Assembly (NCBI RefSeq): GCF_040611135.1
Contig: NZ_JBEXNL010000013.1
Location: 72,565-136,564, forward strand
Direction: 5' to 3'
Source: Tsukamurella sp040611135
GTDB lineage: Bacteria > Actinomycetota > Actinomycetes > Mycobacteriales > Mycobacteriaceae
DNA: 64,000 nucleotides
Shown: positions 48,505 through 56,883 of the stretch, piece after piece
Position numbering within the stretch: position 1 is the stretch's first letter
Layout of the letters: every line of letters starts with the position of its first letter
The notes under the pieces: model-generated
What the model was told of the DNA's origin: nothing
Databases searched by the model: none
Seen by the model: the letters and a program-made list of their open reading frames with translations, nothing else
Program-made: the position numbers and the translations under genes

Positions 48505-50135
48505 CCGAAGGCCGCCCATTCCCGGACGGTGTCCGTCACCGCCGCGAGTCGCTGCCGGGCACCCTCGAATGCCGTGCTCGTATCGTTCGGGTCCGTCACG
48601 GGCTCGATCACCTCCAGGTAGAACTTCGCCTTCGGCTCGGTTCCGGAGGGACGCACGGTGACCCGGACGCCGTCGCCGCGGAACACCAGCGCGTCCGTCG
48701 CGGAGCGAGCCGTCAGAAGATCCTCACAGTCCACGCGTGTGTTTGCAACTTCAACAGGCGGGTCACTGCGCAATGCGGTCATGATCGCCGCGATCCGCGA
48801 GACGTCCTCGACCCGGAGCGCGTATTGGCCGGTGAGATACACCCCGTGCCGACGGTAGAGGTCGTCGATGGCGTCGGGCAGGCCGCGACCCCGGGCCTTC
48901 AGTGAGGCCGCGTACGCGGCCGCGACGACCGCGGCGGAGATGCCGTCCTTGTCGCGCACCGTCGACGGATCGACGCACAGGCCGAGTGCCTCCTCGTAGG
49001 CGAAGACCAGTCCGTCCCCGGCGCGGACGAGGTTCTTGAAGCCGGTCAGGGTGCGCGCGTACCGCGCGCCGCGCGCCTCGGCGATCGCGCCGAGCAGTTC
49101 GGAGCTGACGATGGTCGTCGCGACCAAGGGACCGGCACCGCCCGACGGTGCGCCCGCGAGCGGCTCGTCGAGCAGGTGCGCCCCCAGCAGCGAGCCCGAC
49201 TCGTCGCCGCTGAGCATCCGCCAGCCGTCGGGGAACCGGGCGCCGAGGGCGCACCGGTCCGCGTCCGGATCGAGCGCGACTGCGAGGTCGGCGTCGATCC
49301 GCTCCGCGAGCGCGAGCAACAGGTCGGACGCGCCGGGCTCCTCCGGGTTGGGGAAGGTCACCGTCGGGAACTCGCCGTCCGGGGTGAACTGCTCCTCGAC
49401 CACGTGCACGTCGTGGAAACCACTGCGCCGCAGCGCCTCCAATGCGACCTTGCCGCCGACGCCGTGCATCGGCGTGAGGGCGATCCGCAGCGGCGTCGCC
49501 GGGGCCGGGCGCAGCGCGGACACCCGTCGCAAGTACGCCTCGACGACCTCTTCGGCTCGCGGGTCGACGGGGGCCGGAGTGCGCGGAACAGTGTTCGCGC
49601 CGGGTGCCGTGCGGATGAGCCCTTCGATCTCCGCATCGGCGGGGGAGACCAGTTGCGCGCCGCCGTCGAGGTAGACCTTGTAGCCGTTGTCGGCGGGCGG
49701 ATTGTGCGAGGCGGTGATCTGCACCCCGGCGACCGCGCCGAGCGCCCGCGTCGCGAACGCCACCCACGGGGTGGGGCCGGGCTCGGGCAGCGCGACGACC
49801 GCGAATCCCTGCGCCGCGAGCACCTCGGTGGCTGCGGCGAAGAAGGCCTCGGAGCCGCGCCGGGCGTCGCGCCCGACCACGACCGTGCCACCGCCCAGGC
49901 ACCTGCCTTTCAGCCATTCGCCGAGGGCCCAGGTCGCGCGGGTCACGACCGCCACGTTCATGCCCGACGGTCCGCCGCGCACCGGTCCGCGCAGGCCCGC
50001 GGTCCCGAACGACAGTGGGGCGGCGAAGCGCTCGGCCAGCGCGTCGCCGTCGAGGGCGTCGAGCTCGGCGCGGGTGGCGGGGTCGGGGTCGGCGTCGATC
50101 CAGGCGAGGGCCTGCTCGGCCAGTTCGGCGCCCAT
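48501..50135 (-). CDS. pmmB: Phosphomannomutase/phosphopentomutase-type hexose mutase
   Basis: An alpha-D-phosphohexomutase of 544 residues. Motifs in order are the phosphoserine loop QITASHNPPADNGYK, the Mg2+ site ALDPDADRCALGARF, the sugar-ring GFKNL and FAYEEALGLCVD segments, and the phosphate-binding VRPSGTEPKAKFYLE. Its place directly after deoD suggests it may interconvert (deoxy)ribose-1- and 5-phosphate, although Rv3308 is named pmmB. ATG follows the deoD stop with no gap (TAGATG). Confidence 0.9.
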   Translation of the reverse strand: MGAELAEQALAWIDADPDPATRAELDALDGDALAERFAAPLSFGTAGLRGPVRGGPSGMNVAVVTRATWALGEWLKGRCLGGGTVVVGRDARRGSEAFFAAATEVLAAQGFAVVALPEPGPTPWVAFATRALGAVAGVQITASHNPPADNGYKVYLDGGAQLVSPADAEIEGLIRTAPGANTVPRTPAPVDPRAEEVVEAYLRRVSALRPAPATPLRIALTPMHGVGGKVALEALRRSGFHDVHVVEEQFTPDGEFPTVTFPNPEEPGASDLLLALAERIDADLAVALDPDADRCALGARFPDGWRMLSGDESGSLLGAHLLDEPLAGAPSGGAGPLVATTIVSSELLGAIAEARGARYARTLTGFKNLVRAGDGLVFAYEEALGLCVDPSTVRDKDGISAAVVAAAYAASLKARGRGLPDAIDDLYRRHGVYLTGQYALRVEDVSRIAAIMTALRSDPPVEVANTRVDCEDLLTARSATDALVFRGDGVRVTVRPSGTEPKAKFYLEVIEPVTDPNDTSTAFEGARQRLAAVTDTVREWAAFG

Positions 50136-50960
50136 CTACATCGCCTCGATCACGTCGGCGAGCAGGCCGCCCATCCGCGCGGCCGCCTCCCGTCCCGCCT
50201 CGAGGACCTCCTCGTGGTTGAGCGGCTCCCCGGTGATGCCCGCGGCCAGGTTGGTCACGAGCGAGATGCCCAGCACCGCGGCGTCCTCCGCGCGGGCGGC
50301 GATGGTCTCGTGCACCGTCGACATGCCCACCAGGTCGGCGCCGAGGGTGCGCAGCATGCGGATCTCCGCGGGGGTCTCGTAGTGGGGCCCGGGCAGACCG
50401 GCGTAGACGCCCTCGTTCAGCGACGGGTCGACCTTCTGCGCGAGGCCGCGCAGCTCGGGGGAGTACGCGTCCACGAGGTTGACGAACTGGGCGCCCACCA
50501 GCGGGGACCGCGCCGTGAGGTTCAGGTGATCGGAGATCAGGACGGGTTCACCGACTCTCATGCCCTGCCGCAGGCCGCCCGCGGCGTTGGTGAGGATCAC
50601 CGTCGATGCGCCCGCCGCGCACGCGGTACGCACCGGATGCACCACCCGGGACAGGTCGTGGCCCTCGTACGCGTGGGTGCGGCCGAGCAGGACCAGCACG
50701 CGCTTGCCGCCGACCACCAGCGCGATCGCCGTGCCCTTGTGGCCGGCCGCGCTGGGCGGCGCGAAGTGGGGCAGCTCCGCCATGGGGACGGACCCCGCCT
50801 CGGCCCCGCGGGCCGCGAGGGCCTCCGCTGCGGGGGCCCAGCCCGAGCCCAGGACGACGGCGACGTCGAAGCGTTCACCCCCGGTCGCCGTGATGAGTCG
50901 ATCGGCGGCCTCACGGGCCGCTGCGGACGGATCGTCGATGCCGAGGTCACGTGGCGCCAT
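50136..50960 (-). CDS. deoD: Purine-nucleoside phosphorylase
   Basis: Phosphorolysis of inosine and guanosine (and deoxy forms) to base plus sugar phosphate. The 274-residue trimeric-class enzyme (PNP/MTAP phosphorylase family) shows VVLGSGWAPAAEALA, the phosphate site LGRTHAYEGHD, VILTNAAGGL, LPGPHYETPAE and VGMSTVHE. Together with add and deoA it completes nucleoside salvage here. The ATG at 50960 lies eight bases after TAGCAT in a compact bidirectional promoter. Equivalent to Rv3307. Confidence 0.95.
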   Translation of the reverse strand: MAPRDLGIDDPSAAAREAADRLITATGGERFDVAVVLGSGWAPAAEALAARGAEAGSVPMAELPHFAPPSAAGHKGTAIALVVGGKRVLVLLGRTHAYEGHDLSRVVHPVRTACAAGASTVILTNAAGGLRQGMRVGEPVLISDHLNLTARSPLVGAQFVNLVDAYSPELRGLAQKVDPSLNEGVYAGLPGPHYETPAEIRMLRTLGADLVGMSTVHETIAARAEDAAVLGISLVTNLAAGITGEPLNHEEVLEAGREAAARMGGLLADVIEAM

Positions 50961-50992
50961 GCCTGTCGATGCTAGCCGCTATCGTGATCGCC
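50961..50992. promoter_or_regulatory. 32-bp bidirectional leaderless promoter, deoD / enoyl-CoA hydratase gene
   Basis: The two start codons are 32 bases apart. The minus strand has TAGCAT (50969-50974), eight bases before the deoD ATG. The plus strand has TATCGT (50980-50985), seven bases before the right-hand ATG. The core ATGCTAGCCGCTATCGTG matches the dacB spacer at 17 of 19 aligned positions. Confidence 0.65.
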
Positions 50993-51703
50993 ATGCCTTA
51001 CGTGACGCGGACCGACGACGTCTTCACGCTCTACCTCGGGGACGAGGGGGTCGAGCTCTCGGAGTCCAACCCCGAGAACCGATTCTCGCCGGACTGGGTG
51101 GAGGCCGTGCACGCCCGGCTCGACGAGATCGAGGCGCAGGCCGCCGGCGCGCCGGCGGCGCTGGTCGTGACCGCCACCGGCAAGTTCTTCTCCAACGGTC
51201 TCGATGTGATGTACATCCTCGCGAACGTCGGCGAACTGCCCGCGTACCTGGACCGCGTGCACACGGTCTTCAGCCGACTGCTGACCTTCCCGATGACGAC
51301 CGTCGCGGCCGTGAACGGCCACGCCTTCGGTGCCGGCGCCATGCTGGCGCTCTCCTGCGACTTCGCGGTCATGCGCGACGACCGCGGGTTCTTCTGCCTG
51401 CCCGAGGTGAGTCTGAAGATGGGCTTCACGCAGGGCATGGCGACGCTGCTGCGCTCACGCCTGCCGTACCAGACCGCGATCGAGGCCATGACGACCGGAC
51501 GCCGCTACGGCGGCGGCGATGCCGTGGCCGCGGGCATCGTGCAGGCCGCGACCTCCGAGGCGGAGCTGCTCCCCGCCGCGGCCGCCCGTGCCGCCGCCAA
51601 CGCGGCCGCCGACGGACCCACGCTGAACAAGATCAAGAACGACCTGCACGCGCCGCTCATCGCGGACCTCGCCGTCGCGACCACCGAAGTCAAGTTCGGC
51701 TGA
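50993..51703 (+). CDS. Enoyl-CoA hydratase/isomerase family protein
   Basis: A 236-residue crotonase-fold protein. The oxyanion-hole segments are present: VVTATGKFFSNGLDVMYIL and VAAVNGHAFGAGAMLALSCDFAV. The second helix region FFCLPEVSLKMGFTQGMATLL carries a glutamate at the usual catalytic location. It is short for the family and could be a hydratase or isomerase; the substrate is unknown. The ATG at 50993 lies seven bases after TATCGT. It precedes two M20 amidohydrolase genes by two bases. Confidence 0.87.
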   Translation: MPYVTRTDDVFTLYLGDEGVELSESNPENRFSPDWVEAVHARLDEIEAQAAGAPAALVVTATGKFFSNGLDVMYILANVGELPAYLDRVHTVFSRLLTFPMTTVAAVNGHAFGAGAMLALSCDFAVMRDDRGFFCLPEVSLKMGFTQGMATLLRSRLPYQTAIEAMTTGRRYGGGDAVAAGIVQAATSEAELLPAAAARAAANAAADGPTLNKIKNDLHAPLIADLAVATTEVKFG

Positions 51704-51705
51704 CC

Positions 51706-52911
51706 GTGACCGGGCGCGTCACCTCCGTCCTGGAGGCGCTCACCGGAACCGTCGACCGCGTGGACAGTGACCTGGTCTCGATCAGCCACGAGGTGCACGC
51801 CCGGCCCGAGCTCGCGTTCGAGGAGCGGTTCGCGTCGGCGCTGCTCGCCGAAGCCCTCGCGGGGAACGGCTTCGCCGTCGAGCGCGGTATCGCCGACCTC
51901 GAGACGGCGTTCGTCGGTCGGTCCGGGACCGGGCCGCTGCGCGTCGCGGTGTTCGCCGAGTACGACGCGCTCCCCGGCATCGGGCACGCGTGCGGTCACA
52001 ACATCATCGCCGCGGCCGGGCTCGGCGCCGGCATCGCGCTCGCGTCCATCGCGGACGACCTGGGGCTCACCGTCGAGGTGTACGGGACCCCGGCCGAGGA
52101 GTCGGGGGGCGGCAAGGTACTCATGCTGCAGCGCGGGGCGTTCGACGGTGTCGCCTGCGCGGGCATGGTGCATCCGGCGCCGTTCGACGTGGTGCGGACC
52201 CGCACCCTGGCGCTCGCGGACCTGAGGATCCGGTTCGCGGGCCGCGAGGCGCACGCTTCCGCCGCCCCGTGGGCCGGCCGCAACGCCGGCGATGCGGCGA
52301 CCGTCGCGCAGGTCGCCCTCGGCCTGCTCCGGCAACACCTCGAGCCGGGGCAGCAGCTGCACGGCATCGTCAGCGAGGGCGGGACGGCGCCGAACGTCGT
52401 GCCGGCCGCAGCGGAACTGCTCTACTACCTGCGCGCCGACGACGCGGAATCGCTGGGCCGGCTGGCCGCGCGCGCCGAGGACTGCTTCGCGGCGGGCGCA
52501 CTCGCGACGGGATGCACGCACACCGTCGCAGAGGTCTCGCCGGCGTACACCGAGCTCCGGAGCGACGACGCGCTCGCCGCCGCCTACCGCGCGGCGGCCG
52601 TCGCGATCGGTCGATCGCCGGTGGCCCCGGAGTACGAGCGACTCGTGCCGCTGGGGAGTACCGACATGGGCAATGTGAGTCACGCTGTACCGTCGATCCA
52701 TCCGCTGATCGGCCTGGAGACCGACGGGGCCGTGACCCATCAGCCGGAGTTCACGGCCGCTGCCGCCTCCGAATCCGCCGATCGGGCCGTGCGCGACGGT
52801 GCGCTGGCCCTGGCCGCCGCGTTCGCGGCGGTCGCAGAGGACGAGGATGAGCGGGCGCGGCTGGTGACCAGGGCCGCGCGCGGCGGTGGCAGTGAGGGAG
52901 GCGGACGGTGA
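51706..52911 (+). CDS. M20-family amidohydrolase, AmiB1-like
   Basis: A 401-residue zinc-dependent N-acyl amino-acid or peptide amidohydrolase (M20D). Motifs are SISHEVHARPELAFEE, AEYDALPGIGHACGHNI (metal ligands), the catalytic Glu-Glu in GTPAEESGGGKVLM and the late VPLGSTDMGNVSHAVPSIHPLIG. The GTG at 51706 is two bases after the hydratase stop. It overlaps the second amidohydrolase by four bases. The pair matches Rv3306c-Rv3305c (named amiB1 and amiA1); the substrate is unknown. Confidence 0.9.
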   Translation: MTGRVTSVLEALTGTVDRVDSDLVSISHEVHARPELAFEERFASALLAEALAGNGFAVERGIADLETAFVGRSGTGPLRVAVFAEYDALPGIGHACGHNIIAAAGLGAGIALASIADDLGLTVEVYGTPAEESGGGKVLMLQRGAFDGVACAGMVHPAPFDVVRTRTLALADLRIRFAGREAHASAAPWAGRNAGDAATVAQVALGLLRQHLEPGQQLHGIVSEGGTAPNVVPAAAELLYYLRADDAESLGRLAARAEDCFAAGALATGCTHTVAEVSPAYTELRSDDALAAAYRAAAVAIGRSPVAPEYERLVPLGSTDMGNVSHAVPSIHPLIGLETDGAVTHQPEFTAAAASESADRAVRDGALALAAAFAAVAEDEDERARLVTRAARGGGSEGGGR

Positions 52912-54089
52912 GCGGCAGTACGGCGGAGGCACACGTCGACGAGTGGTTGCAGCGCAAGGGTGGTTGGCTGCGCGAGTTCCGCCGCGACCTGCACGCGCAC
53001 CCCGAGCTCTCCTGGCGGGAGAAGCGAACCACGAACGCCGTCTTCGAGACCCTCACCGCCGCCGGGCTGCACCCGCGGCGCCTGTCGACGACGGGCCTCG
53101 TGTGCGACCTGGGGCCGTCGACGGGACCGCGAGTCGCGCTGCGTGCCGACATGGACGCGCTGCCCATCCACGAGGCCACCGGCCTGGACTTCCAGTCGAC
53201 CAACCCCGGTGTTTCGCACGCGTGCGGGCACGACGCGCACACCACGATCCTGCTGGGTGCCGCACTCGCGCTGGCCGAGCTCGACGCCGGCCCCGGCCTG
53301 CCCGTCGGGGTGCGGCTGATCTTCCAGCCGGCCGAGGAGGTCATGCCGGGCGGCGCGCTGTCCGCGGTACGCGACGAGGTCATGGCCGGCGTCTCCCGGA
53401 TCTACGCGCTGCACTGCGATCCGCGGATCGAGGTGGGGAAGATCGGCGTGCGGTCCGGAGCGATCACCTCCGCCGCCGACCACATCGAGGTCATCCTGCA
53501 CTCGCCGGGCGGCCACACCTCGCGACCGCACCTGACCAGCGACCTGATCTACGGCCTCGGCACCGTCATCACCGGCCTGCCGGGCGTGCTGTCACGGCGC
53601 ATCGACCCGCGTTCCGGCACGATCATGGTGTGGGGCGCCGCGAACGCCGGCTCCGCGCCCAACGCCATCCCGCAGATCGGCGCGCTGCACGGCACCGTGC
53701 GCACCGGCGAGCACCACATCTGGGAGTCGTTGGAGCCGCTGGTCCGCGAGATCATCGGCGAGTTGCTGGCGCCGCTCCGGATCAAGCACGAGGTCAACTA
53801 CACCCGCGGCGTGCCGCCGGTGATCAACGACCGCCTGGCCGCCACCCGTCTCGCCGCGGCCGCGCGGGCCGTCTCGCCCGACGGGGTCGTCGACACCCCG
53901 CAGTCCGGCGGCGGCGAGGACTTCTCCTGGTACCTCGAGGAGGCGCCCGGCGCCATGGCGCGACTGGGTGTGTGGTCCGGCGAGGGCCGCCAGTACGACC
54001 TGCACCAGCCGGACTTCGTCCTCGACGAGCGCGCCCTGGACATGGGGGTTCGCGTGCTGACCAACGTCGTCTTCGGCTCCGTCGACTGA
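52908..54089 (+). CDS. M20-family amidohydrolase, AmiA1-like
   Basis: A 393-residue paralogue of the preceding enzyme, M20D aminoacylase/hippurate hydrolase type. Motifs are FRRDLHAHPELSWREK, LRADMDALPIHEATG, VSHACGHDAHTTILLG, the catalytic LIFQPAEEVMPGGAL, ALHCDP and the C-terminal TPQSGGGEDFSWYLEEAPG. The GTG start overlaps the upstream stop (GTGA). The two probably act on related amide substrates in the cytoplasm, since neither has a signal peptide. Convergent with an SDR gene after 149 bp. Confidence 0.91.
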   Translation: MSGSTAEAHVDEWLQRKGGWLREFRRDLHAHPELSWREKRTTNAVFETLTAAGLHPRRLSTTGLVCDLGPSTGPRVALRADMDALPIHEATGLDFQSTNPGVSHACGHDAHTTILLGAALALAELDAGPGLPVGVRLIFQPAEEVMPGGALSAVRDEVMAGVSRIYALHCDPRIEVGKIGVRSGAITSAADHIEVILHSPGGHTSRPHLTSDLIYGLGTVITGLPGVLSRRIDPRSGTIMVWGAANAGSAPNAIPQIGALHGTVRTGEHHIWESLEPLVREIIGELLAPLRIKHEVNYTRGVPPVINDRLAATRLAAAARAVSPDGVVDTPQSGGGEDFSWYLEEAPGAMARLGVWSGEGRQYDLHQPDFVLDERALDMGVRVLTNVVFGSVD

Positions 54090-54238
54090 CCGATCCGGAC
54101 ACTCGGACCAGACGGTGATCCAGGTGATGCCGGGACCCGAACGATCTCGACTCCCGCGGGTGCTTCTCATTCACGCCTGGGCTGCAACCCGATGACGGGG
54201 TAGGAACCCCCGCGGTAGTGCTGTTCTGCCTGGATCGA
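54090..54238. other. Convergent spacer without a recognised element
   Basis: The 149 bases between the AmiA1-like gene and the convergent SDR gene show no ORF with coding character, no strong hairpin and no T-run. No terminator could be identified. Confidence 0.5.
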
Positions 54239-55036
54239 TCAGGTCCGGCCGTCCAGCCCGCCGGCGATGTCGATGGAGGTTCCGGTGGTGTAGGCGGAGC
54301 GCGGGGAGAGCAGGAAGGCGATCGTGTCCGCGACCTCCTCCGGGCGGCCCATACGTCCGAGTGGAATTCCGCGGCGACGGGCCTCGGCGACGCGCCACTC
54401 GTCGTAGTCGAGTGGGCTGCCCGACCGCAGGTGGCGTGCGCGCTGCCGTTCGGTCGCGATGACGCCGACATTGACCGCTACGACACGGACATCGACCGAA
54501 GCGAGCTCCGCACCGAGCGAGGCCGCGTAGTTCGCGAGGGCGGCGCGGGCCGCCCCGACTGGCGCCATCTGCGGGTCGGGATGGTGTGCGGTCACCCCGT
54601 TGACCAGGACGATGACGCCCCGTGCGCGGGCGAGCCACGAACGTGCCGATTCTATGAGCGCGATCGCCGCCACGATCTTGGTGTCGAACTGCTCGCGCCA
54701 CACCGCCGGCTCCGCGCCGACGCCGGCCGCCACCCCGGTCCCCGTGTTGGCGACCACCCCGTCGACTCCGCCGAAGGCGTCGGCCGCGGCGGCGACGATC
54801 GAGTCCACCTCGGCCGGTACGCGGGCGTCGCCGGCCCTCAGCAGCAGCCGGGAACCGCCGTCCGCGGCGCCAGCAGTGTCTGCGGCGCTCGTGAGGGCTC
54901 CGCGCAACCGGTCCAGGTCGCGTGCGAAGCCGCACACGTTCGCCCCTTCGCCGAGGAGGCGCCGGGCAGTGGCGAGCCCGATGCCGCTGCTCGCCCCGGA
55001 TACCACGAAGGTGCGTCCGCGCAGCTCAAGATCCAT
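54239..55036 (-). CDS. Atypical SDR-fold protein lacking the catalytic Tyr and Lys
   Basis: A 265-residue Rossmann-fold protein with an intact cofactor loop (VVSGASSGIGLATARRL) and NTG in VVANTGTGVAA. The active-site segment reads VLVNGVTAHHPDPQMAPVGAARAALANYAASL. The position of the catalytic Tyr is Val160, that of the Lys is Arg164, and no Ser stands about 13 residues earlier. It still ends with the family close FLLSPRSAYTTGTSIDIAGG. It may bind NAD(P) without classical dehydrogenase activity. Its start overlaps the ArsR gene by 11 bases, so the two are co-transcribed. Confidence 0.8.
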   Translation of the reverse strand: MDLELRGRTFVVSGASSGIGLATARRLLGEGANVCGFARDLDRLRGALTSAADTAGAADGGSRLLLRAGDARVPAEVDSIVAAAADAFGGVDGVVANTGTGVAAGVGAEPAVWREQFDTKIVAAIALIESARSWLARARGVIVLVNGVTAHHPDPQMAPVGAARAALANYAASLGAELASVDVRVVAVNVGVIATERQRARHLRSGSPLDYDEWRVAEARRRGIPLGRMGRPEEVADTIAFLLSPRSAYTTGTSIDIAGGLDGRT

Positions 55037-56030
55037 GTCCGCCTCCGTGGCGCACGCGGTCCTCGCCGAGGGCGGTGCGGCGGTAGAGGACCCGTCGTCC
55101 GTAGCGAGAGCTGTCGACGAGGCCGTTGGTGCTCAGCACCTTCAGGCTCTGCGAGATCGCCGACGGTGAGACTCCCAGTGTCCGGGCCAGATCGACGACG
55201 GCGGCGGGTTCGCCGAGGGCCGCGAGGAGATCGGCCTTGGCGGTGCCGATGAGCCTGCGGAGCGCGTCGTCGGCGACCGGAGGCGACGACTCCGCGAGAG
55301 TCGCCGATCCGCGGGCCGGGTAGCCGACGTGTGGCGCGGTGCGGCGGGGATCGTGCGCGATGGTCACCCGGCTGATGAAGACGCTGGGCATGAGGATCAG
55401 CCCGCGTCCGCCGGAGGAGAACCGGCCCGAGCTCTTCGTGCACGCGAGGTCCACGCTGAGTTCCCCGGCGCGGGTCCACTCCACACGCGGGCTGAGCGAC
55501 TCGAACAGGCGGGCCGGACCGCCGGTGGCCAGCTCCCGGCCGCGGTGCGTCACATCGGATTCCAGGATCCGGTGCACGGCGGGCCAGACCGGGGCGATGG
55601 CCGCGTCGTGGTAGGCGGCCAGGGCCTCCGCGATGACCGGTGCGGGGTCGTCGAGGGCGAGGAGCCGCGCGAGTGCGGGCGACGGCGGCCCGTCCTCGGT
55701 GAGCTCGGCCAGCTCGGCGTGCGCGGCCTCCGGTGCGGTGGCGGCGAGGTCCGCGAGGTGGACCTCGAACGACGGCCGGCCCGCGCTGGGAGCGGTGATC
55801 GGCGTGAGGAAATCGGGGATCTGCTTGCCGGACGGCGAGACGAGCGCGTCGACCAGCTCGCGATCGTATCGATCGCTGCGGGCGTCGGCCTCGCGCCGCC
55901 AAGCGGTCAGGTGTCGTGCGGTTCCGTGGACGTGGTTGAGGTGGAACAGGCTCAGCGCCGTTTCGTTCAACGGCGACACAACGAATCGGGCGTCGGCGAG
56001 GTCACCGACGTCGAGCAGGTAGGTCAACAT
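55026..56030 (-). CDS. ArsR-type regulator with a long N-terminal domain
   Basis: A 334-residue regulator. The N-terminal 230 residues are a helical domain of the DUF5937-type group (MLTYLLDVGDLADARFVVSPLNETALSLF). The C-terminal winged helix, about 250-325, reads RLIGTAKADLLAALGEPAAVVDLARTLGVSPSAISQSLKVLSTNGLVDSSRYGRRVLYRRTALG. There is no metal-binding cysteine motif typical of ArsR sensors. It precedes the atypical SDR gene on one transcript and probably controls it; the ligand is unknown. Confidence 0.85.
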   Translation of the reverse strand: MLTYLLDVGDLADARFVVSPLNETALSLFHLNHVHGTARHLTAWRREADARSDRYDRELVDALVSPSGKQIPDFLTPITAPSAGRPSFEVHLADLAATAPEAAHAELAELTEDGPPSPALARLLALDDPAPVIAEALAAYHDAAIAPVWPAVHRILESDVTHRGRELATGGPARLFESLSPRVEWTRAGELSVDLACTKSSGRFSSGGRGLILMPSVFISRVTIAHDPRRTAPHVGYPARGSATLAESSPPVADDALRRLIGTAKADLLAALGEPAAVVDLARTLGVSPSAISQSLKVLSTNGLVDSSRYGRRVLYRRTALGEDRVRHGGGHGS

Positions 56031-56085
56031 GTAGGCGCCACCTAATTCATTGGAACCGCACCGCCGGTTCGTGTGTGCTTGCCGT

Positions 56086-56298
56086 ATGGGCGAATACAGA
56101 GAGCACTGGAATCTGACGGCGGATCCTCCGACGGCTGCAGTCTACGCGCGGCTGGCGGACATCCACGAGCGATCGGCGGGGCGGCGCACCGTCGACCTGC
56201 CGCGGAGGGGGCTGCGTCCCGGGCTGGCCCGGGCACTGCGGCGCCTGGCGTCGGCGATCGAGCCGGCTGCGACGACCTGCGGTCCGGATGCGGCGTGA
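56086..56298 (+). CDS. Small hypothetical protein
   Basis: A 70-residue arginine-rich protein beginning MGEYREHWNLTADPPTAAVYARLADIHER, mostly helical by composition, with no known domain. It is divergent from the ArsR gene (55-bp spacer) and convergent with the GGCT-like gene, four bases away. I see no clear ribosome site. It is kept because codon bias and the short gaps on both sides suit a real gene; it could be spurious. Confidence 0.5.
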   Translation: MGEYREHWNLTADPPTAAVYARLADIHERSAGRRTVDLPRRGLRPGLARALRRLASAIEPAATTCGPDAA

Positions 56299-56302
56299 GT
56301 CG

Positions 56303-56797
56303 CTACTCCGGGCCGTCGGCGGAGGCGCCCGGGCCCGGGCCGACGTTGCGGGACTCCCGGGTGCGGATGTCGAGGACGTAGTCGTCGGGGGCGCCGGCGA
56401 TGTAAGCGGCGTCAGCCATGACGCCGAGGTAGCGGGCGGAGGGCAGGCCGCCCTCGAAGGCGTCCACGACGTAGAGCCAGGCCAGCGTGGAGCCCCCGTC
56501 GATGAGGTCGACGCGGGCCTTGAGCTTGACGTGGATGCCCAGCTCGGAACCCTCCCAGCGGTCCAGCGATAGTTCGTCGTCGGTGGTCACGTCGTAGAGG
56601 ACCACGAAGACCTTGGCGTCGGGATCCGAGCGGTCCTCGGTGACGGTCGCGAGGGCGCCCTCCCAGCCGATGTCCTCGCCGGAGAAGGTCAGGCGCCAGC
56701 CCCGCAGCCACCCCGTACCAGCCATCGGCGAGTGCGGGGCGCGCTCGGCCATCTGGTCGGGGTGCATGTTGGAGCCGTAGGCGGCGTAGATCGGCAC
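56303..56797 (-). CDS. Gamma-glutamylcyclotransferase-like protein
   Basis: A 164-residue protein with the GGCT-like fold opening MPIYAAYGSNMHPDQMAERAPHSP (tyrosine-glycine-serine-asparagine loop) and GTGWLRGWRLTFSGEDIGWEGALATV. The middle part carries LYDVTTDDELSLDRWEG. The family cleaves gamma-glutamyl amines or peptides, though the specificity here is unknown. The GTG at 56797 is six bases after TAAAGT, so the message may be leaderless. Corresponds to Rv3304, divergent from lpdA as in M. tuberculosis. Confidence 0.85.
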   Translation of the reverse strand: MPIYAAYGSNMHPDQMAERAPHSPMAGTGWLRGWRLTFSGEDIGWEGALATVTEDRSDPDAKVFVVLYDVTTDDELSLDRWEGSELGIHVKLKARVDLIDGGSTLAWLYVVDAFEGGLPSARYLGVMADAAYIAGAPDDYVLDIRTRESRNVGPGPGASADGPE

Positions 56798-56883
56798 AGG
56801 TGAACTTTACCGCGCCCGCTCGCCGGACCGCTCTGACGACGGTGCCCGACACGACGACGCGGGAAGACGATAGCGTTGCACCC
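56798..56883. promoter_or_regulatory. GGCT-like / lpdA divergent promoters
   Basis: The 86-bp spacer has TAAAGT (minus strand, 56804-56809), six bases before the leftward GTG. On the plus strand TAGCGT (56871-56876) is seven bases before the lpdA ATG. Both look leaderless. No repeat was seen between them. Confidence 0.55.
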
